Shown here: piece by piece, positions 45,439-57,901 of the stretch
How the letters are laid out: the number at the start of each line of letters is the position of its first letter
Numbering within the stretch: position 1 is the first letter of the stretch
Assembly: GCA_014529385.2 (NCBI GenBank)
Contig: CM043944.1
Coordinates: 167,347,740 to 167,411,739 of the forward strand
Reading direction: 5' to 3'
Length of the DNA: 64,000 nucleotides
Origin: Adiantum capillus-veneris
Lineage: Eukaryota; Streptophyta; Polypodiopsida; Polypodiales; Pteridaceae
The notes under the pieces: model-generated
Told to the model about the DNA's origin: nothing
Database searches by the model: none
Seen by the model: the letters and a program-made list of their open reading frames with translations, nothing else
Made by a program: the position numbers and the translations under genes

Positions 45439-45971
45439 TGTGTACGTCTGTCGCACATGTCAATGCAAGGGACTTGCCGTACACTGTGTGCGAGCCACAA
45501 ATGGTTGCAAACACACAACTAGACTAATCTAGCAAGCTCAAGAGAGCAAGGGTGTGTCACTCACCACCCTACGCTCGCCTTCGTGGAGGATTCCTCACCA
45601 CGAAGAAGAAGGAGCTATCGTTGTGCCGCGCTCAACCGCCTCGCTGTCGTCGTGCCGTCGCAATGCTCGATCACACACACACACACACCCTCTCTCTCAC
45701 GCATACACACACACAAGGAGAGGAAGAAGAAGAAGACATAGATGGAGCAAGAGCACTCTTCAATTGCAAAAATGAGAGAATGAATGATTTTAAGGTTTAG
45801 GTGACTTTTATATGAGCTTGCCCATTCACACTTGGGTGCCCATACCTAGCCAACTAACTCTTGAATGTTTTAGTTACAGTGTGCCTCTCATCGGCGATCA
45901 CTCTTACCCTTTTTCTATTGGACCGACAAGCCCGGCCCATGACTACTAGAAGTGGACGCCGGTGGTTAACA
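45439..45971 (-). repeat. 5' LTR of E3
   Basis: 533 bp, pairs with 34411-34995. A TATA-like CATATAAAAG is on the minus strand at 45804-45814; the 3' LTR copy reads CATACAAAAG. Confidence 0.93.
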
Positions 45972-45976
45972 TGCCT

Positions 45977-46586
45977 ATGTGAACAATTATCTAAATTTTT
46001 AACTTTTATGGCCATTTGTCTTCAAAACAAAAAGCTTAGCCTCCCATGAAAATTGGCATTCAAAAGGAAAGGTAAAGCATGCCTTTGAAAGCGAAAGTAC
46101 AATCAACCTCTTTTTTAACTTCAAAGGTTGAAAGTTGAAGATGTTCAGAGCTTTCAAGATTCACACGTGTGTTAAAGGCCTATTTTAAAACTTACCAATA
46201 TATTTTTCAAAAATAAAGTACACCCTTTTCCTATTTAGTTTGTGTAAACCTCTTTTGTTTGATACCCTTGTGTAAGTTAAATAAGGGAAACCCCCCCCTA
46301 ATAGGATAGGGTAGCTCATCTTTCGAAATATCTGTGGGGTAGAATCGGATAATCCATCACACATGGTGTCTCAAAGTAAGATTACACTAAGCAGAGGAAA
46401 ATCCAGTCACCAACTAGTTATCTTCAGATGCTCAATATCTACCCCAAAGCAGCAAGGTACAAAAGTGGAGCCCATATTTCTTCACAATCAACAAGCATGA
46501 GAAACTCTCAAGTGAGTGTGCTAGACGGGCCCTCCACCAACATGGCAAGTCTAAGAGAGACTCCTAAGCAAGGTGTCTACATGGTA
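45977..46586. other. Flank of E3, no gene seen
   Basis: 45977-46130 is the other half of the 257-bp repeat split by E3 (matches 34154-34310). The rest is unassigned. Confidence 0.7.
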
Positions 46587-49282
46587 TGTAATGGAAATGG
46601 CCTATGAACTTTGAGAATAGTGTAATTAAGAGAATTAGAGTGAGCATTTTTGTGAGATTACTTTGAGAACATAGACGGTGAACTTAATTGATGGTAGAAA
46701 CATAAACATAGTACTTAATCAACATGGCATGAACAATGCTTTTTCAAGAGAGAGTATTAGAGAATATGACAATAGTGCTCACCAAATTTACTTGGAGGCG
46801 ATCTCCCCTCCAAAAGACGTTTGTATTATAGATTCTCCCATCAAGAGAGACTTGGTACAATAAAATCTTTGTGTTCCTTGTGACCTAGGTGATGCAATGA
46901 AGATGGAAATCTTCATGCATCATGAGCATAACATAAACTTTGCAAAAAGAATTAAATATCCCAAGCCTCAGTCCCAATGTGTCAAGCACCTTCGAAGGTG
47001 GAGAGAGCTAGCGGGGAATGAGGGTAGGGAGGAGGAAGAAGAATCATTTGTAGGATAAAGAAATAGTTCCTCACTTATCATCACTCTTCTTCTTGCTTAG
47101 AATAACATAATAGCATACTAATGAAGATGAAGAAGATGTCAAGCTTAAGCATTGAAGCATGGCTCTTGGGTTGGATTTGCATTCCATAGCCAAGAGTATT
47201 GGTGTAGGCTCTCAACTTGTCAACAAGCTTGGAGAAGGAGATTGAGCTCTTGCACTTTGCACTTCACACAATGAGAGAGAGTGTGTGTGCATGTGAGGGA
47301 CAGAGTATACCCCCTCTCATGCTTGGTCCACCCCCCCCTCTCTCTCTCTCTTGTATTATTTAATTATATCATTTGGACATGTGTCCTCATTTTTCTCTTT
47401 GAAAGAAAGAACTTAATTATTTATTTTTATGCATCTAAATTATCATTGCACCCCTTTAAAGCCTATCCAATATGATTCAAGCACATCATGAGGGCTAAAT
47501 GGGGAGGATCTTGACATTTGTCTTTTATGCTTCTTAAGATATCATGTTTGAATTGAACACTTCAAGCACCTTAGACAATTAAGCATGAAAATAGTTTATG
47601 CCTCTTGAGAGATCATGTTTGAATTGAACACATCAAAAACCTTAGTCATTTAAGCGTGAAAAGAACTTCAATATTGGGCAAGGTTCCCACAAACACTTTA
47701 ATCACCTTAGTTAGCAAGCATGACAAGCACCTCATGCTTGGTTAGGATTCCCACCTCAACTAGCTTGCCTAAGGTCAAATGACTTTTTAACACTAACTTT
47801 TGGAGGTCTTTAATGAAGCTAACCCTAAGGTCTGTAAGCTCCATTAGATAGCATTTCTCTTTAACACTAGGTTGGTAATGGGACACTTTTATGTCCTATT
47901 AAGTGACCATTTTCCTTGAATTATGTCAAGAGTTTCAAAATGGATTTTGAGGTGCTATCTATCTAGAAAGTTGTCTTGTGAGCTGAAAAAAACTCGACAT
48001 TTTTTTGGAATATCAATTCCATCTTTAACCTTGTCCTTGCACAACATTTCACAACCTAAACTGTGTGAAAAAACACCTCCTGTTTTTGGCTTTTTTTAAA
48101 ACTTTTTACAACTATACCCCTCTAGAATTCATTTTTGTGAGGTCTATGATGCTAGAGAACTATCTTTAGTAGTCCTCAACATGTCCTGATGCTTCTAGGG
48201 AGAAATAAATATTAAAGTTGTAAGTTATGACCAAATTACAAAAATTATCAAATCCTGTTTTTTAGCCAATTTTAGCTCTTCTATGATTTTTTTGGTGGAT
48301 TTCATGATATCCAAATGCATTTTTGATTTTCTATGTTGCATATTGTAACATAAAGCTAATATTCCTTGAGTTTTGGGGCACCTAATACCCTATTTTGCAT
48401 AGTACACAACGATGGTTGATTTTTTCAATTATAGAAGAAAACGAAACATTCTAGTATATCAAGTATATCTTTTTCAATATTGTTAGTTTCTTATGACAAC
48501 TACATGCATTTTGTAGGTAGTAACCATATCTAGTCATAAGGATCAAATTTGGATAGATATTGAATAGTTTCTATGGGATTCTACAACTCATAATGTTGAA
48601 CCCAGTTTTTTCATGTTTGCTGTATTTAGCACTTCATCTTTGTTCCCAAGATTCCCCTTAGTAAGAGATGTATTATTCTTTTGACATGATCCATGGCCCC
48701 TTATGAACATAAAGGACAATAGGTAACTAAGAAAACATGCATATATTATTTGTATTGAGCGTGGCTATAGAAACTTTGATGATAGGTTTGCAGAATGGTA
48801 AAAATTCAACTTTTTTGTACCTATTTATTTTGGAAAAACAAAAAATAGTGAGTGAGAAGCAATCATATGTTCTGATCACCAACCCATTGAAGTTAACTAG
48901 GGAATTTATCTCAAGTCCTACAAAAATCCCTAATCTTATTTTTATGCAATAAAACGTAAGAAATGACTGTTTTGATGAAAATGCACTGGTCCATCAACTT
49001 TGGAGGCTTGGTGTGACCAAAAGATGAGAAATTTTACAATTTTCTTATTTTTTCCATGTGTAGTAGGTCTTGAACTATAACCTCATGAAAGGATTTTACA
49101 AAATGAGTGGATCTACTATGGTTTTGGAGGTTTTTTTTCATAACCCTGAAAGGACACTTTTATGTCCTGTTAGGTTACCAACCTAGTGTTAACAAACCAT
49201 CTCTCATTTGGATCCCTTTAACCTTGGCCCCGTGTTGAGACAGATCCATAAGCACATGTCTATATTCTAACCCTTGTTTACA
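46587..49282 (-). repeat. 3' LTR of E4, interrupted by TIR copy B
   Basis: About 1.35 kb of LTR (TGTAATGG...TTTACA on the plus strand) in two pieces, 46587-47864 and 49189-49282. It aligns along its length with 51310-52690 and with 61084-62250. Confidence 0.85.
47861..49192. mobile_element. TIR-type DNA element, copy B (inside the E4 LTR)
   Basis: Same ends as copy A (CACTAGG 47865 to CCTAGTG 49188), TTAA on both sides. The intact E4 LTR at 52596 reads CTTTACCAAACC where copy B's flanks read CTTTAA and TTAACAAACC, giving an empty site that differs by one base. High similarity to copy A. Confidence 0.88.
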
Positions 49283-49490
49283 TAGATTTGTCGACATAGA
49301 TTTGGACATGAAGCCTTAACTTCCCAATCCAGGGAGTAGCAGAGGCTTGCTGTCCCTTGAAAGCTGTGCCAATAGTCACAATATCTCTAATCTCAAAATC
49401 TTGAATGCCCAACTTGGTGGTCAACTCCCGTTGATATGAAGTTGTGAGTAGAGCCAAGTTCAAACAAGTTGAAGGCCTCATGCTCCCTTA
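49278..49490 (-). pseudogene. E4 protease fragment
   Basis: In one frame the minus strand reads FELGSTHNFISTG, the retropepsin pattern FDSGSTHNFI with the catalytic Asp-Ser replaced by Glu-Leu. The end is lost in the LTR. Confidence 0.65.
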
Positions 49491-50491
49491 CCTTTCCCCA
49501 AGCATAGGAAAGAGGTGATCCTTTGCAATGATCATCCTCTTTTGGAGCTTCAATGGTGGAAGCTCTAGAAGTCTCACTGCGGGCATTTCTCTTGGGGCCA
49601 GAATGATAGCCATGTCCTTTCTCCCCACACTTAAAAAACTTATGGTCCTTGCAAAAAGCTTCAAGATCTTCAAGAGAGAGTTTATTTTACCTTTGTAAAC
49701 TCCCTTCTCCTTGGATTGATTGTTGTTGTTGTTGTTATTGGAATTGCCTTCGGAAGAATTTTGGGAATTGGTTTTCCCCTTTGCATCACTTTTGTCTTTT
49801 TTTTCCATGGGCTTGACATTACGTCTAGCCCCTTGTTGGAAATTGATGCGTGAAGCAACCATGGTATGGTGGATTACTTCGGTGATAGAACTAGGCCATT
49901 GGGAGTTGACATACTCGGCCACTTATTCAAATAATCCCACACAAAATTGTTGCTTTTTCTCGGTGAAGTCTATCTTTTGGAAGACAGTAGCCTTGAGATG
50001 TAAATTCCAAAACTTGTCCACATAAATGTGAATAGACTCATGTGAGAGAAAATTCAAACTGCACCATTTGGTAAGTACTTTTTCCTTTGCATTGCTTGCA
50101 AGGAATTGCTTCATGATGGAAACTTGTAGAGTTTTCCATGTCTTTGGGCTTTGCCATTGCCACGAAGGCTAGCCCACCATTGATGAGCCAATGTTTGGAA
50201 GTGCATAGCTACATGGAATAGCTTGGAGGACTCCGTGAAACCCTCGTCTTCGAAGGCAGCATGAAATTGCTAGATGAAGGCCAATACTTTGTCGGTGGCA
50301 CCAAAGGTGCCATCATAGGTGAGAAAAGAGATACTCTTTCCTCTCTCTTTGAACTTCTTGAGCTTTTGTGATCTTGGCCATGCAAGGTATGATTTGTGGT
50401 GTCCTCCCCTCTTGTATTCTCTAGGAGAATGGACATAGATTTCGTCGAAAGAAGAGGAAGGTGAAGAAGAAGGAGAATAGGGTGACCTCAT
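49488..50491 (-). pseudogene. E4 gag
   Basis: AFEDEGFTESSKLFHVAMHF, WWASLRGNGKAQR, MKQFLASNAKEKVLTKWCSL and FTEKKQQFCVGLFE form a Retrotrans_gag domain, with a stop and frame changes between pieces. After an Asn-rich run comes a degenerate knuckle FKCGEKGHGYHSG. The style is that of chromovirus gag. Confidence 0.8.
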
Positions 50492-51296
50492 TCTTGACCT
50501 TCCCCCCCCCCCTCTTCCCTTTCGGAATGACGAGGAGAAGGAATGTGTATTGATCGTTTCCTCTTGGGAGGAGTTGGCGATCGTCTAGACTGCCGTCTTC
50601 ATGGAGCTCTTCAAAGGAACTTAGGGATTCATTATTTTCTTGTTCTTTGCAGAGAGTCTTCGTTTAGGGTCTCATCAAGAGGCCTCCTAATCTCTCTCCC
50701 CTCTCGGAGAGGAAAGAAAATCCCATAAGCACAAAGTTGCTGAGTAACTTTGTCTTGCAAAGCATGGTTGCCCATAGCTTGCTACAACCTAGTAAGAATA
50801 TAATTGACAAACATGGGGGTATCATCATTAGCACCTTCATGTGCAAAATCAAAGTTATCAATGTTCATTCTACTCTCTTGGTTATTGTCAGCTATGCTAA
50901 TTATACTTATGTGTTTACTTAGTGTATTCTTTGGCAATTCAAAACCTTAGTTGCTACTCCTCTTAGCCTTTGAAAATCAGCTCTTAAGTATCTACACCCA
51001 TTGCTCGAATTGGTTAATTATAGAGGGTAGTGGAGTGGGTATAAGATTGCATAATTGACAAGGGCTAGCTCCTTTTGGACTTCTTATGGCTCAATAATGG
51101 TAAAGCCATAGGCAAGTCTAAAAAGACCCCATTATTAAGACCAAATCTCCCAAGGTGTGCACCATATCCCACATAGTGGGCTTAACAAAACCAATAACAG
51201 ATCCCAATCCCACTTATCCTAATATAATTAACAAAATCAACCATTAATAGGCTACTTAAGGACCTCTCTTCTTAAGCAAGAAAAGAGAAACCAAAT
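50492..51296 (-). other. E4 leader, no gene assigned
   Basis: Between primer site and gag; short open frames only. Confidence 0.5.
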
Positions 51297-51308
51297 GCTT
51301 TGATACCA
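51297..51308 (-). other. Primer binding site of E4 (initiator Met type)
   Basis: The minus strand reads TGGTATCAAAGC, one change from the standard site, next to the LTR end. Confidence 0.85.
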
Positions 51309-51309
51309 A

Positions 51310-52050
51310 TGTAATGGAAATGGCCTATGAACTTTCAGAATAGCAAAATTAAGAGAATTAGAGTGAGCATTTTTGTGAGATTACTTTGAGAACATAGAGG
51401 GTGAAATTAATTGATGGTAATAGCATAAACATAATACTTAATTAACATGGCATGAACAATATTTTTTCAAGAGAGAGTATTAGAGAACATGAAAATTGTT
51501 GAGGACCAAATTTACATGGAGCTAGTCCCCCCTCCAAAAGGCGTTTGTATTATAGATTGTCCCATCAAGAGAGACTTGGTACATACAATCTTTGTGTTCC
51601 TTGTGACCTAGGTGGTGCAATGAAGATGGAAATCTTCATGCAACATGAGCATAACATAAACTTTTCAAAAAGCATTAATTATCCCAAGCCTCATTCCCAA
51701 GGCCTCAAAGACCTTCGAAGGTGGAGAGAGCTAGTGGGGAATGAGGGTAGGGAAGAGGAAGAAGAATCATTCATAGGAGAAAGAAATATTTCCTCACTTA
51801 TCATCACTCTTCTTGCTTATCATAACATAATATCATAGTAATGAAGATGAAGAAGATGGCAAGCTAAAGCATTGAAGCATGGCTCTTGGTTGAATTTGCA
51901 TTCCATAGCCAAGAGTGTTGGTGTAGGCTCTCAACTTCTCAAAATCCTTGGAGAAGGAGATTGAGCTCTTACACTTTGCACTTCATTCAATGAGAGAGAG
52001 AGTGTGTGTGTGTGTGGGGGGGAGATTATACCCCCTCTCATGCTTGGTCC

Positions 52051-52085
<35 letters not shown>

Positions 52086-52690
52086 ATTATTTAATTATAT
52101 CATTTGGACATGTGTCCTCTTTTTCCTCTTTGAAAGAAAGAACTTAATTATTTATTTTTATACATCTAAATTCTCATTGGACCCCTTTAAAGCCTATCCA
52201 ATATGATTCAAGCACATCATGAGGGCCAAATGGGAAGGATCTTGGCATGTGTCTTTTATGCTTCTTAAGATATCATGTTTGAATTGAACACTTCAAGCAC
52301 CTTAGTCATTTAAACATGATAATTGTTTATGCCTCTTGAGAGATCATGTTTGAATTGAACACTTCAAGAACCTTAGTGATTTAAGCATGAAAAGAACTTC
52401 AAGCTTGGGCAAGGTTCCCACAAACACCTTAAGCACCTTAGTTAGCAAGCACGACAAGCACCTCATGCTTGGGTAGGATTCCCACCTCAAGGTCAGCCCT
52501 AGCTTGCCTAAGGTCAAAGGACTTTTCAACACTAACTTTTGGATGTCTTTAATGAAGCTAACCCTAAGGTCTTTAAGCTCCATTAGGTAGCATTTATCTT
52601 TACCAAACCATCTCTCATTTGGACCCCTTTAACCTTGGCCCCGTGTTGAGACAGATCCATAAGCACATGTCTATATTCTAACCCTTGTTA
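51310..52690 (-). repeat. 5' LTR of E4
   Basis: Pairs with the split LTR at 46587-49282; contains a (TC)n run at 52053-52082. The right limit is approximate, as its last bases (TTACC) differ from TTTACA in the partner. Confidence 0.85.
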
Positions 52691-53272
52691 CCGTTTATTC
52701 TCCCACACTAAATTATCAATTTAATAGGAGAAAATAATTTGGGTTGGTTAGATATTAGATTTTCTGACATGGTCCCTCCTCCTCTTCATCAACATGTACA
52801 ATCATCAACAACAAGGATTTCTAGAGAATCAACTCTACCCCTTCAACATGAGACCCATATGCCTCTTTATGGATCATTTGGTAGGTGAAGCTAGGAAGTC
52901 TAGACCCTATCCAATAGCTAAGCGGGCGAGCTGAGAGTCGAAACATCTAAACTCAACCAAGGATGTAAGACAAGCACCTTCTCAACATTCATGCATCATA
53001 AGCAAGACAATGTGGCTTGCAGAATATTAGACTATCAAGAGTCATACAAAAGCAAAGGAGAACTCAAAAAAATCAGTATTTTAGCACAAGATAGGTCATG
53101 TATCTTTTGATCATGGTTCCATAAGACAATTTATGGGGTCACAATCCACCCACTCCATATATATGGTAGCATATATGGGGGGAAGCATACCAAAATTGAT
53201 TGCTTCCATTGATCCTAAGATGCTACCTTCTCTAGAATATGGATGGGGTGAGAGATGAAAGGAACAATTGTG

Positions 53273-53333
<61 letters not shown>

Positions 53334-53463
53334 GAGATCTGGTGGAGCACATACACAATAGTCATGTAGCTCCCTATTCTCTATTATCCATAGAGTATAG
53401 AATAATGTGTTACTAATGGGTGTCAACATCATGCACCCAACCATAGTGGCCTTTATCCCAACA
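52691..53463 (-). repeat. Probable 3' LTR of a Ty1/copia element
   Basis: Ends on the plus strand in CCCAACA at 53463, next to AAGTGAGAGGT (minus-strand polypurine tract). The other end is unknown. It contains a long (GA)n at 53275-53328. Confidence 0.5.
53275..53328 (+). repeat. (GA)n microsatellite
   Basis: About 27 GA units. Confidence 0.97.
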
Positions 53464-53559
53464 ACCTCTCACTTAAAGGTCAATGTTGCCCTAAGGGACC
53501 AAAAACAGGTAATATGTAAAAAACTTGTACAAGTGTGAAGCATGTCAGTGGCTTTATGC

Positions 53560-53910
53560 CCTACACCCATTAAGTCAATGCAATGTGCAAACTACTTCAA
53601 TGCTAGGCTTTGTAAGAGCATCCGCAAGGTTGTCATTGGGATAAACTGTTAGTAGTTCCATCTCCTTTTCTATCAAAGCATCCCAAATGAAGTGATACCT
53701 CCCATCAATGTGTGTTCTTTTTGCATGAAACACTAGATTCTCTGCCAAAGCAATGGCGCTCTAACTATTGCAATGTAGCATTGATGTTTGACCTTTGATG
53801 TCCAAATCTCCCACTAAACATGCCAACCATACTACTTCCTTGTTGGAATCTGATGTAGCAATATACTTAGAGTCTATATTGGAGGAGGACGTCCAATCTT
53901 GAAGACATGA
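53560..53910 (-). pseudogene. Copia RNase H
   Basis: The minus strand reads WLACLVGDLDIKGQT, SAIALAENLVFHAK, RTHIDGRYHFIWDALI and NDNLADALTK, the end of copia RNase H, with a stop in the ADSQSA position. Confidence 0.8.
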
Positions 53911-54321
53911 GCTTCTCTAGCAAATATGAAGACATAGCCAAATTTCATATCTCTTGTTGACAACCTTCCCTGCATAATTTATATCCATGTATCCAAAAAA
54001 TAGATGCATCACAGTTCCCAAAGTGTAAGCACTTGCTTATTGTACCTTTCAAGTATATAATGATATACTTCACTAATTCCCAATGATTTCTACCATCATT
54101 TTCCATATATCAAGTCACCTCTCTCACTAAAAATGCAATATCTAGCCTCGTTGCCACTATCACAGACATAAGACTGCCAACCGTTGAGGAATAAGGCACA
54201 TTTAGCATCTCTTACTTCTCAACATCCAACTTAGGGGAATCTTCTTTGCTAATTTTCACATTTGTTGGCAATGGGAAACACAATGCCTTCCTCCCTGTGT
54301 ATTGAAACAATGCAAAACCTT

Positions 54322-55064
54322 CTAAATGTATGCTTCTTGAGACAACATAAGAATCTTGTTAGTCCTATCCCGCTTAATGTGCATACCAAGAAAGTAACTA
54401 GCTTCTCCCAAATCCTTTAAAGAAATATTTTGACTCAACATTTGCTTCAAATAAAAAATCTTGTGAGTGGATTTTTTAGCAATAAACATGTCAACATATG
54501 TAATGAGAACAAGCAATGAACCATCTTTAAATTTTATCGTGTATAAGCAGTGATCCTCTTGACTTCCCTTATAACCGTGAGATTGCAAAAATGTATCAAA
54601 ATTTTGATACCATTAAACGGATCCTTGCCTTAAGTAGTAAACAGCCTTCTTCAATTTACATACCAAGTACTCTCTACCTTTAACTACAAACCCCTCAAGT
54701 GCATTTATACATCATCATGGAGATCTCCATGAAGGAAAGCTTTCTTCACTTCCATTTGGACCAATTCCAAATCCTCAGTAGCTTTTAATCCAAGCACAAT
54801 ACACAAGGTAGTCATCTTGACCATAAGCAAAAAAATATCATCAAAATCAATGTGTTTTTGTTGTGCAAATCCCTGAGCAATTAATCTAGTCTTGTAGCTA
54901 GGCATGACATCTCTAGATGTACTCTTTAGATTGTAAACCCATTTGCAAGGTAAAGATTTCTTTCTAGTAGGAAAATTCACCAAGTTCCAAGTCTCATTGA
55001 TCATAATCAAGTCATACTTAGATTGCATAGCTTGGTCGCACTTCAATTTGTCATCCATTTGCAT
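54322..55064 (-). pseudogene. Copia reverse transcriptase
   Basis: LPCKWVYNLKSTSRD, RLIAQGFAQQKHIDF, LVQMEVKKAFLHGDL (frame 55064-54705), then QEDHCLYTIKF and a damaged catalytic TYVDMFIAKK (YVDD lost) with KDLGEASYFLGMHIKRD (frame 54588-54322). Confidence 0.9.
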
Positions 55065-55381
55065 GGATTCTTAGTAGAAAAACAGTTCATTGGAGTCAAT
55101 CAATGTAACATAATTGACACCTAGCTGAAATATCTCATGTGGATGTGAGGTTTTCATAGAACATCTCAACTCCAAACTACTCCTTTTTGCTTGTTCATGA
55201 GCATTGCTCGTGGAAGGAACATCACTAATCTTATTACTTTATAGGAGGTAACATCCTCAAAGGTGATTTTTTGTGCTCAATTTCCTTAAGAGGTTGTCTA
55301 TGCACCTTTGAATCATTAAAGACCCCATGAGAACTTTTGATAATCTTACAAGATATTTGGTGCCATAGATGAAAACCCACC

Positions 55382-55760
55382 TCACCATAAGCACCATATA
55401 ACCACAAAGATGCATTTATGTGACTTTAGATCAAGCTTTGACCTAAGTGCTTTTGGCACATGAGTATATGCCTTGCAATCAAAGACATGTAAGTGATCAT
55501 AACATGGCTTCTTGCCAGACCACATGTCTTCAGGAGCCTTGTAATCCAATGGCGTGATAGGAGACCTGTTGAAACTATGCATTGCTATCAAAACGACCTC
55601 TATCCAAAAGCTTTGTGTAAGGTTGGCCATAGAAAGCATAGCAAGAACACATTCTTGAATAGAATGATTCATCCGTTTTGCAAGTCTATTTTGGGTTGGT
55701 GTGTATGGTGTGGTAAACTGTGCTTAATTTATCTCTTTTCATAGAAGTCAACCATATCTC
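55382..55760 (-). pseudogene. Copia integrase C-terminal part
   Basis: NHSIQECVLAMLSMANLTQS, RSPITPLDYKAPEDMWSGKK and FDCKAYTHVPKALRSKLD match the end of the copia integrase core. Confidence 0.88.
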
Positions 55761-56640
55761 TTGAGAGATATTCCACACCATTATCAGTCCTTAATCCTTT
55801 CATATTTTTTCTCGTTTGATTCTCAACTAGTGTAGGGAACTTGCAAAAAGTAGAGCAATCTCATCCTTAATTTTCAAAGGATAAAATCACACCTTCCTTG
55901 TAGAGTCATCAATCCTTAATCCTTTAAGATTTTTGCTTGAGTGATTCTCAACTAGCGCATGGAACTTTTGGAAAGTAGAGCAAAACGCATCCGTACTTTT
56001 CAAAGGATAAACTTACACCTTCCTTGTAGAGTCATCATTGAATGTCCCAAAGTAACTAGCCCCCCCCTAGATAATTATTCGTCGGCATAAGACCACATAC
56101 ATCACCATGAACAAGTTCAAGAGGCTCCTAGCTTGCTTACAAATAAAAAAGTCACTAAAAAACGAGACATGCAAGTAACCAAAACGTTCAAGAGTTTTAA
56201 TTTCCTTTTGGCTCATATAGTCTAACCGCAATGCCAAAACTCAGTAGGACGATAACTTGAATATAGCAATAAAATTGTCTTTTACACACGACACATGCAT
56301 GGAATATTGTGAACCATGATTTTGACCCTTGAAAATAGCCAAATTTCTTGATAGTCCCCAATTCATCAAGCTATCCCATAGAAAGAAATCTCTTCACTAA
56401 CTTGGGAACATGTATGACATTGTGTACAATACAAATTCCGTAACATTTGAAAACAGGTGAATGTTTCCAATGCTAACTATGTCAAGTGCATAAGAGTTGC
56501 CCACTTGACACAATAACCTAATAAATTTTTGTATAAGTAGGGAACCAATATCTATTTGTGTAACATGGAAACTTGCAACAAAATCTATCATCCAATTTTG
56601 TGCATAGTTTGCCTCATGAGAGCATCTTATCTAGATTCTA
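55761..56640 (-). pseudogene. Copia integrase N-terminal/protease region, heavily decayed
   Basis: Only scraps are readable. A small duplication is present: a block with CCTTAATCC and TCATCAATC/TCATCATTG, near 55790-55910 and 55915-56035. Confidence 0.45.
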
Positions 56641-56739
56641 CACCAATATCTGAAGTAAAAATCAAGATATCCAAAACATGTGCATCAACACCATATGCAC
56701 TATCACCATAGCCAACCATGTGTGACTCAACCACATTCA

Positions 56740-57460
56740 CTTCCTCAATTTCCAATTTTTGTCATCATTGGACTTTTTCTTATTTTCCCTCTTTGCTACA
56801 AAGAAATCCCTATTCATATTTCCCTTCTTATGGTAATAGTAGCACTCAACATCATGTATAGAATCAAGAGATTTATTGTGAGTATTTATATGATCTTTGG
56901 ACTCACCACAATCATGAATACAATCTCTCTGATGAGAATGAGCAGCATCCTATGAATCTCCTCTTTAAGCAAACTACCAGCAACATCATCAAATACCAAT
57001 GTGCCTTTTGGTGTTGAATTTTTTATGTTTGTACAAAACATATCCCATGAGGAAGGCAAGGAGCATAGGAAGAAAATAGACTGAACTTTGCCATTAAAAT
57101 TAATTCCATGTGAAGTCAGCTAACTAAAGAGTATATTGAACTCATTCAAATGTGCTGACATGCTTTCGCCTTCCTTCATGCATAGCTCATCGAGCTTTTT
57201 GATAAAAAACTATTGCTATCATTTTTTTCTCTCATAGGTATCACATAATTTCTGCCATAAACTATGAGTGGTAGCCTCACCAACATTGGTAAATTATATT
57301 GACTTTGCAAGATGCAAGCATATAGCAGACCTTGCCTTTGCATCAAGTGATTTCCACCCTACCTTGGACATACCATCACCCTCTTGGCATTCAAACAATG
57401 GTGCTGCCTGGTTCTTTTGAATCAAAACGTCCTAGATTTTTCTCCTTCCAAATGGAAACA
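56740..57460 (-). pseudogene. Copia gag
   Basis: VGWKSLDAKARSAICLHLA and LWQKLCDTYE in pieces (57370-57230), NSTPKGTLVFDD near 56990, and a degenerate zinc knuckle VECYYYHKKGNMNRDFF near 56840. This is the order of a copia gag (UBN2-type) protein. Confidence 0.75.
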
Positions 57461-57901
57461 TTTGTACCATGCTTGCAAAATATTATAAATATCCTTTTTA
57501 AAAGAAGACAACATAGCTACAATCAAGAACAAATTTTATGGCAAGAAGACCGGTAGAGTGACAAATAGTCTCCTTTGCAAATTCAATACAATCTCAACTG
57601 ATAGAGAGTCAAAAAACCATTATACAATGACCATGTGCATGGAGAGTGTTTATCTAGCCAAGTGCACTATCATTGACCAAATCATCCAACAAAATTGGCT
57701 CACCAATATTATGTAGAATTTATCTAGTCCTCTCTATACATATCCTATGGTGAGGTCACAAAGGAGATCTCCAACATACCTAATACACCTCACATTGGGT
57801 AAACCGGTCTCACAATGCTCGGCTTTAAAATTCCTCACCATGAACCTCACAAGAAGTTGCAAAGACTCAAGACTCAAGCTGCCATATAAATGTAGAATCG
57901 A

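Larger units (their letters stand above)
34411..45971 (-). mobile_element. Ty3-type element E3, LTR to LTR, lacking RT and integrase
   Basis: Flanked by the 5-bp duplication TGCCT (34406-34410 and 45972-45976). Order on the minus strand: 5' LTR, primer site, leader, gag, zinc knuckles, protease, linker, second protease-like domain, W-P-K tail, 3' region, polypurine tract, 3' LTR. No RT, RNase H or integrase is seen in any frame, whereas E1 has them between linker and second protease. A 1.34-kb TIR element (36381-37724) inserted later. The pre-insertion sequence survives as a neighbouring repeat copy at 34141-34200. Confidence 0.92.
46587..52690 (-). mobile_element. LTR retrotransposon E4, gag-protease remnant
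   Basis: Two long LTRs (46587-49282, split by TIR copy B; 51310 to about 52690) flank about 2 kb with a primer site, gag and protease. RT and integrase are missing: the protease runs into the 3' LTR with no polypurine tract between, so one deletion removed pol. The target duplication could not be confirmed. Confidence 0.8.
53464..57600 (-). mobile_element. Decayed Ty1/copia element
   Basis: Integrase precedes RT-RNase H, the copia order. All genes are broken. The 5' LTR and primer site were not found. Confidence 0.85.

Noticed and set aside
53111-53365. ORF with a Ser-Leu-rich run resembling a signal peptide
   Set aside because: The run is the (GA)n microsatellite read on the minus strand.
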